From NCBI GenBank assembly GCA_036936605.1, contig JAUPFV010000005.1:125048453-125112452 (forward strand): DNA of 64,000 nucleotides. Reading direction: 5' to 3'. Below the pieces are notes generated by a model. That model saw only the letters and a list, made by a program, of their open reading frames with translations, was not told where the DNA came from and ran no database searches. Below, in pieces: positions 58,250 through 64,000 of the stretch. Numbering within the stretch: the stretch's first letter is position 1; every line of letters starts with the position of its first letter. The translations under genes were made by a program, and so were the position numbers. The stretch is from Limnanthes douglasii subsp. nivea. Taxonomy: Eukaryota; Streptophyta; Magnoliopsida; Brassicales; Limnanthaceae.

Positions 58250-59400
58250 TTGCTGTTGATCCAAAGGTGAAGTCAATAATTCAAAAAAGAAGGGTATTTT
58301 CATCAGAGAAAGAAGAAGCAATAGTTTTCGAAGTGGATCGGTTATCCAGGGTCGGACATATAAGGGAGTCAAAGTATCTCTATCGACAACGAATCCAGTA
58401 GTGGTAAAAAGAAAAAGAATGGGAAGTGGAGAATGTGTGTGGATTTTATAGACTTAAAATGACCCTATCCTAAACATATGTTTTATGTTCCTCGAATAGA
58501 TCAACTAAATGATTCTATTTCAGGAAATAAAATATTAACCTTCATGGATACTTCTGCAGGATACAATCAGATCCAGGTGGATCTGAAAGACCGAGAATGT
58601 ACAACCTTCATAACTGACAGGGGGTGGCATTGCCACAAGGTTGTGCCCTTCGGATTTAAAAACGGTTGAGCTATTTATCAAAGGTTGATAGATAAATCTT
58701 TTGCCACCCAGATCGTAAGAAATGTGGAGGTGTATATTGATGATATGGTGGTAAAAATCTTGAAGGATAGTGCACATCTAAAAGATTTAGAGGAAATATT
58801 TTTAAATCTAAGGGCAATCAGATTGAAACTTAATCCTGAAAAGTGCAACTTCGGAGTTCAATCGGGGAAGTTCCTAGGTTATATTATCAGTGAAAGAGGA
58901 ATAAAAGTTTATCCAGAAGAGTTAAAAGCTCTAACAGCAATGAACTCACCTCTATCTGTTACAGAAGTGCAAACTTTGACAAGAAGGTTAACAACACTTA
59001 ATAGATTTATTTCTAGATTTTATGACAAATGTTTTCTTTTCTTTCAAGGGTTGCGAGGTCCAAACATATTTCAATGGACATCAGAGTGTGAATCTGGGTT
59101 TACAAAGCCAGAGCTTTTGTCAAAACCTCGAAGTGGAGAAAATCTATTTTTGTACATTGCGATATCGGATTTTGCACTAAGTGCAATGTTGATTAGTTAA
59201 GATTCAGGAATTATGAAGCCAGTGTACTATATCAGCAAAAGTTTAATGGCTGCAAAAAAGAGGTATTTAAAGCTTGAGAAATTAGCATTAGCATTGGTGA
59301 TTGTTGCTAGAAAAATGCGCCCTTATTTCCAAGCTCATACTATTGAAGTCCGAAGTTTATTCCCTTTATAAAATGTTCGAGCAATGACCAGATATATCGG
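58250..59400 (+). pseudogene. Reverse transcriptase and Ty3 RNase H, first copy
   Basis: EVDRLSRVGHIRESKY (58338-58380), then 58478-58669 FYVPRIDQLNDSISGNKILT and FMDTSAGYNQIQVDL, VVPFGFKNG; a stop; then 58685-59200 with VYIDDMVVKI (YIDD catalytic site, about 58733), LKLNPEKCNFGVQSGKFLGY, the thumb LTTLNRFISRFYDKC and the RNase H start LFLYIAISDFALSAMLIS. After a stop it goes on with KPVYYISKSLMAAKKRY and LEKLALALV. Catalytic Asp pair kept. Confidence 0.9.
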
Positions 59401-59559
59401 GGAGGATGACCAAGTTGTCAGTAGAGTTTAGAGATTATTATATTTTCTTTGCACCTCGAACTACAATAAAATCTTAAGCGCTAGCAGATTGTTTCCTTGA
59501 ATTTCATTCTAGCATATCGGATATAGAAGTAAATCAAGATGTTATACCAGTAGGTTCAA

Positions 59560-59955
59560 GGTGGGTTGTTCGAACAGATGTAGGGTCTAGTATTTCAGGA
59601 TGCAGCGAGTTCAATTAATTTCTCTATCTGGAGAAACGATGCTTCAGTTTATCAAATTAGGTTTTCACGCCTCCAATAATGAAGTGGAATTCAAAGTTGC
59701 TTTGGCTTGTTTGAGGTTGCCAAACATATGTGTTGCAACTTAAGTGCGCTTGGAAACAGATTCTCAATTAGTGGCGAATCAAGTATCTGGAATTTACGAG
59801 GTAAAAAAGGATCGCTTAATTTAGTATCTTCGGGAGCTTCGGAATTTAATGTTCCTATTTGATCATGTTTTTGTTGAGCATATTAGTCGAGGAAGTAACA
59901 TGGTGGCTGGTTCTTTAGCAAGTATGGCTTATAAGGAGGAATATCCTTGAATTTT
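59560..59955 (+). pseudogene. Second (archaeal-type) RNase H, first copy
   Basis: Frames give WVVRTDVGSS (first Asp), ASNNEVEFKVALACLRLPN (Glu), RLETDSQLVANQV (Asp), FVEHISRGSNMVAGSLAS (here the usual Asp of A-D-S-L-A is Gly). Stops and a frame change are present. Supports the Tat assignment. Confidence 0.8.
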
Positions 59956-60194
59956 GTTACAAGAAAGTCCTTTGATCTTGACCCAGTCAAATCAATTTGA
60001 ATATATAAAGGAACTCTTCGTCTCCCCATATGTAATCTAAGGCGATTTGCGAATAGATATTCTTAATTTTTTTGTCCAAGGAACATTGACATATGATGCT
60101 AAATTGGCCAAATAATTGAGGGGTAAAGCCTTTGGTACATAGTTTTGGATGGAATTTTATATAAAAAATCGTTAAGCATGCTATTGTGACGGTG

Positions 60195-60320
60195 TTTAAG
60201 CAAGCAAGAATCACATGAGGTATTGTTAGAATTGCATGATGGAGAGGGGTCAGCTCATTGCGGGTTCAAAGCTTTATCTCGTCGAGTTTTACTTGCGGGA
60301 TTTTATTGGCCTACAATTAT
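60195..60320 (+). pseudogene. Integrase N-terminus, truncated by the duplication
   Basis: LLELHDGEGSAHCGFKALS and RRVLLAGFYWPTIMN, the start of the H-H-C-C region, then the sequence jumps back to late gag at 60321 (GAAC shared). Confidence 0.88.
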
Positions 60321-61389
60321 GAACTGGTGGATATTCAAATCATGCTCCATCCTACAATTACAATAGACTGAGGCCGAATTGGTCGATTAGGAAAGAGTAC
60401 TATGCGGACTTGACAGAAAGTGTGGCCGCAATTTTTGATAAGAACAAGAGCTTCGTGAATTTCAAGAAGCCAACTCCAATAAATAAGCCAAGGGAAGATT
60501 CGAATAACAAATATTGCAGGTATCACGAGGACATCGGGCATGATACTATTGATTGCATCGCATTAAAAAAAGTTCAAATCTTGATTGAAAATGGGAAGCT
60601 CTTGACTTATAGAAAGTCACAATAGAACGGGTCGAAAACTCCGACATCAACTTCACGACTAGCTAACCCAACTGCACCAGCTGAGAATTTAATGATTTTA
60701 GATTCGAAGGCTGAAGAATTCGATACCTCTTCAGAATATTTGGATAAGGATCCGGACAGGTTGATTTTGGTGGCTGTTAAAGAGCCAGTTATGAAAGGGA
60801 TTGTACGAGACTTGTGTCAATGTTTTGAATCATCAGCTATTTTCACAGGAGATTCAATGGTTGGTACCACTAACAGTTCGATGAAGAGACATGTTGTTAA
60901 ATTGACAACTCAAATTGTAGGAAAAATGTCTACCCACTTGTATGGCAAAAATGTTATATGTTTTATTTTGTTTGACGAGGACGACTTGCGGGGAACAATG
61001 GGGCCGCATGAAGATGCTGAAGTTATTGGGGCAGAAGTGGCTGGTGTTGAAATTCGACGTGTTCTCACAGACATCGGTAGTTTTGCGAACGTCATCTTCA
61101 AAACAACTTATGACATGATGCAAAATCCTCCTCAAATCTCTCAATCGGATGTACAATCATAGGATTTACTAGTGTGACAGCGCGGGTTATTTTGGAATTC
61201 GAAGGGGACGTGAGCTTAGGAAAGGGACCTTTAAAAAAAAAGGTCAAAGTTCTTTTTATGATGGTGGACTGTCCCACGAGCTACAACACTATTTTTGGAA
61301 GGTCTTGGATTTCTAGAATGTATGGGGTTGTGTCGACAGTACATCAATATTTTAAATATGTGGTAGGGGATCGTATTAGGGTCGTTTGA
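60321..61389 (+). pseudogene. Gag end and protease, second copy
   Basis: Copy of 56931-57999: NKYCRYHEDIGHDTIDC at about 60505-60560, VLTDIGSFANVIF at about 61062-61100, and the protease end at 61174-61389. No differences seen from the first copy. Confidence 0.85.
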
Positions 61390-61639
61390 ACCGACCGGAA
61401 AATTGAAAGAGAGTGTTATGCCACTGCATTTCGGATCCGAGGGTCCAACAATGGAGACTCGAAGAAAGAATAGCAGTCAGAGGGGTTAACCTCAGATTTT
61501 GAAGAAAGAGTTGACGATCCGAGGGAAACCCCATGGTCTTTGACAGTAAGTGAGCAAATAGAGGGGTATACGTTTTTAATCAAAACATTACTGACCCCAC
61601 TTCTACGTCAAAAACTGCTAGATTTTTTTATCTTTTAAC

Positions 61640-62790
61640 TTGCTGTTGATCCAAAGGTGAAGTCAATAATTCAAAAAAGAAGGGTATTTTCATCAGAGAA
61701 AGAAGAAGCAATAGTTTTCGAAGTGGATCGGTTATCCAGGGTCGGACATATAAGGGAGTCAAAGTATCTCTATCGACAACGAATCCAGTAGTGGTAAAAA
61801 GAAAAAGAATGGGAAGTGGAGAATGTGTGTGGATTTTATAGACTTAAAATGACCCTATCCTAAACATATGTTTTATGTTCCTCGAATAGATCAACTAAAT
61901 GATTCTATTTCAGGAAATAAAATATTAACCTTCATGGATACTTCTGCAGGATACAATCAGATCCAGGTGGATCTGAAAGACCGAGAATGTACAACCTTCA
62001 TAACTGACAGGGGGTGGCATTGCCACAAGGTTGTGCCCTTCGGATTTAAAAACGGTTGAGCTATTTATCAAAGGTTGATAGATAAATCTTTTGCCACCCA
62101 GATCGTAAGAAATGTGGAGGTGTATATTGATGATATGGTGGTAAAAATCTTGAAGGATAGTGCACATCTAAAAGATTTAGAGGAAATATTTTTAAATCTA
62201 AGGGCAATCAGATTGAAACTTAATCCTGAAAAGTGCAACTTCGGAGTTCAATCGGGGAAGTTCCTAGGTTATATTATCAGTGAAAGAGGAATAAAAGTTT
62301 ATCCAGAAGAGTTAAAAGCTCTAACAGCAATGAACTCACCTCTATCTGTTACAGAAGTGAAAACTTTGACAAGAAGGTTAACAACACTTAATAGATTTAT
62401 TTCTAGATTTTATGACAAATGTTTTCTTTTCTTTCAAGGGTTGCGAGGTCCAAACATATTTCAATGGACATCAGAGTGTGAATCTGGGTTTACAAAGCCA
62501 GAGCTTTTGTCAAAACCTCGAAGTGGAGAAAATCTATTTTTGTACATTGCGATATCGGATTTTGCACTAAGTGCAATGTTGATTAGTTAAGATTCAGGAA
62601 TTATGAAGCCAGTGTACTATATCAGCAAAAGTTTAATGGCTGCAAAAAAGAGGTATTTAAAGCTTGAGAAATTAGCATTAGCATTGGTGATTGTTGCTAG
62701 AAAAATGCGCCCTTATTTCCAAGCTCATACTATTGAAGTCCGAAGTTTATTCCCTTTATAAAATGTTCGAGCAATGACCAGATATATCGG
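61640..62790 (+). pseudogene. Reverse transcriptase and RNase H, second copy
   Basis: Copy of 58250-59400; YIDD at about 62123. One change alters VTEVQTL to VTEVKTL at 62360. Confidence 0.88.
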
Positions 62791-62949
62791 GGAGGATGAC
62801 CAAGTTGTCAGTAGAGTTTAGAGATTATTATATTTTCTTTGCACCTCGAACTACAATAAAATCTTAAGCGCTAGCAGATTGTTTCCTTGAATTTCATTCT
62901 AGCAGATCGGATATAGAAGTAAATCAAGATGTTATACCAGTAGGTTCAA

Positions 62950-63345
62950 GGTGGGTTGTTCGAACAGATGTAGGGTCTAGTATTTCAGGATGCAGCGAGT
63001 TCAATTAATTTCTCTATCTGGAGAAACGATGCTTCAGTTTATCAAATTAGGTTTTCACGCCTCCAATAATGAAGTGGAATTCAAAGTTGCTTTGGCTTGT
63101 TTGAGGTTGCCAAACATATGTGTTGCAACTTAAGTGCGCTTGGAAACAGATTCTCAATTAGTGGCGAATCAAGTATCTGGAATTTACGAGGTAAAAAAGG
63201 ATCGCTTAATTTAGTATCTTCGGGAGCTTCGGAATTTAATGTTCCTATTTGATCATGTTTTTGTTGAGCATATTAGTCGAGGAAGTAACATGGTGGCTGG
63301 TTCTTTAGCAAGTATGGCTTATAAGGAGGAATATCCTTGAATTTT
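62950..63345 (+). pseudogene. Second RNase H, second copy
   Basis: Copy of 59560-59955 with the same stops and the same Gly in place of the last catalytic Asp. Confidence 0.8.
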
Positions 63346-63584
63346 GTTACAAGAAAGTCCTTTGATCTTGACCCAGTCAAATCAATTTGAATGTATAAAG
63401 GAACTCTTCGTCTCCCCATATGTAATCTAAGGCGATTTGCGAATAGATATTCTTAATTTTTTTGTCCAAGGAACATTGACATATGATGCTAAATTGGCCA
63501 AATAATTGAGGGGTAAAGCCTTTGGTACATAGTTTTGGATGGAATTTTATATAAAAAATCGTTAAGCATGCTATTGTGACGGTG

Positions 63585-64000
63585 TTTAAGCAAGCAAGAA
63601 TCACATGAGGTATTGTTAGAATTGCATGATGGAGAGGGGTCAGCTCATTGCGGGTTCAAAGCTTTATCTCGTCGAGTTTTACTTGCGGGATTTTATTGGC
63701 CTACAATTATGAACGATGCCAAAAAATTAGTTCGAAGTTGTGATACTTGTCAAAGGTTTGCTAATTCTATACACAAGCCAGCAGTCCCACATATTTCTAT
63801 AACCGAGGCCATACAATTCGATAGACGGGGGATTGATTTGGTGGGACCTTTTCCAATGACATATTGAGGAAGGTAAATGATAATTGTAGCAGTGGATTAT
63901 TTTACAAAATGGGTTGAGGGAAAACCACTATTTGGATGTTCCGAGGAGAGTGTTGCTTATTAATCCAAAAACTCTATACTCGTCTGCTTTTTCACCTATA
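63585..64000 (+). pseudogene. Integrase, N-terminal part, running off the window
   Basis: ELHDGEGSAHCGFKALS, LVRSCDTCQRF (zinc site complete), FDRRGIDLVGPFPM, a stop at about 63865, then IIVAVDYFTKWVEG with the first catalytic Asp. After 63960 the frame meets a stop; the rest lies outside. The element can be taken as continuing past 64000. Confidence 0.88.

Larger units (their letters stand above)
56931..60320 (+). repeat. 3,390-bp tandem duplication, first unit
   Basis: From within the gag linker to early integrase. Ends defined by GAAC at 56931, 60321 and 63711. Confidence 0.97.
60321..63710 (+). repeat. 3,390-bp tandem duplication, second unit
   Basis: Differs from the first unit at three positions that I found by eye: C58970 to A62360, T59515 to G62905, A60003 to G63393. 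All stops and frameshifts are shared. Confidence 0.97.
55259..64000 (+). mobile_element. Tat-lineage Ty3/gypsy retrotransposon, plus orientation, cut by window end
   Basis: 5' LTR (55259-55552), PBS region, gag, protease, RT, RNase H, second RNase H and integrase in the normal order. 3,390 bp from late gag to early integrase are tandemly duplicated (56931-60320 and 60321-63710). Stops interrupt all domains and are shared by both copies, so decay came before duplication. It inserted near the 3' end of the LINE. No antisense ORF or 3' LTR is reached before the window ends. Confidence 0.92.

Overview
The window looks like repeat-dense, AT-rich intergenic DNA of a flowering plant, probably a eudicot. 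I found no convincing host gene, rRNA or tRNA. Almost everything recognisable is transposable-element material: Ty3/gypsy elements with a second (archaeal-type) RNase H, as in the plant Tat lineage; one Ty1/copia element; L1-type LINE pieces; small non-autonomous LTR elements; a MITE-like insert; and many tandem repeats. All long coding regions carry stops or frameshifts, so these are remnants, with the reading frames best kept in the elements at 33-39 kb and 55-64 kb.

Layout. 1-2.3 kb: a dispersed repeat followed by a LINE endonuclease fragment; the block is a diverged paralogue of 51.0-53.9 kb. 2.3-9.4 kb: a minus-strand Tat-type element (RT, RNase H, second RNase H, integrase on minus) with an antisense extra ORF on plus and a 50-bp tandem repeat between them; a MITE-like insert splits the RNase H region. 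9.4-11.3 kb: an oppositely oriented gag-protease piece. 11.6-14.5 kb: two more fragments of the extra-ORF (gypsy 'Transposase_28'-like) protein class. 14.5-28 kb: AT-rich DNA with LTR-like repeats, a complete non-autonomous LTR element with a perfect target-site duplication (18411-19603), a solo LTR, a protease trace and minisatellites. 28-31.4 kb: an internally deleted Tat element and a LINE tail. 32.6-44.3 kb: a degenerate minus-strand copia element whose flank and LTR are partly duplicated around a truncated Retand-like Tat element (second RNase H and integrase on plus, extra ORF on minus with its own TATA box and intron, then a 3' LTR). 44-51 kb: AT-rich DNA, GA-rich and 'ATGGAGATCACTTGG' minisatellites, and a second small LTR element (46618-47981) with a perfect target-site duplication and, unusually, terminal inverted repeats. 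51-55.2 kb: the paralogue of the window start plus a LINE with ORF1 zinc knuckle, endonuclease and a C-terminal remnant. 55.3-64 kb: a plus-strand Tat element (LTR, PBS, gag, protease, RT, RNase H, second RNase H, integrase) in which 3,390 bp are tandemly duplicated almost without change.

The most interesting material is (1) the recurrent antisense ORF of Tat elements, seen in four places and in two of them preceded by a similarly spaced TATA box; (2) the rearranged copia/Retand junction at 32.6-39.8 kb, whose breakpoints can be read to the base; (3) the near-identical 3,390-bp tandem duplication with 4-bp microhomology; and (4) the small LTR element that also has inverted termini. Domain assignments are by eye from motif recognition; no database search was run.
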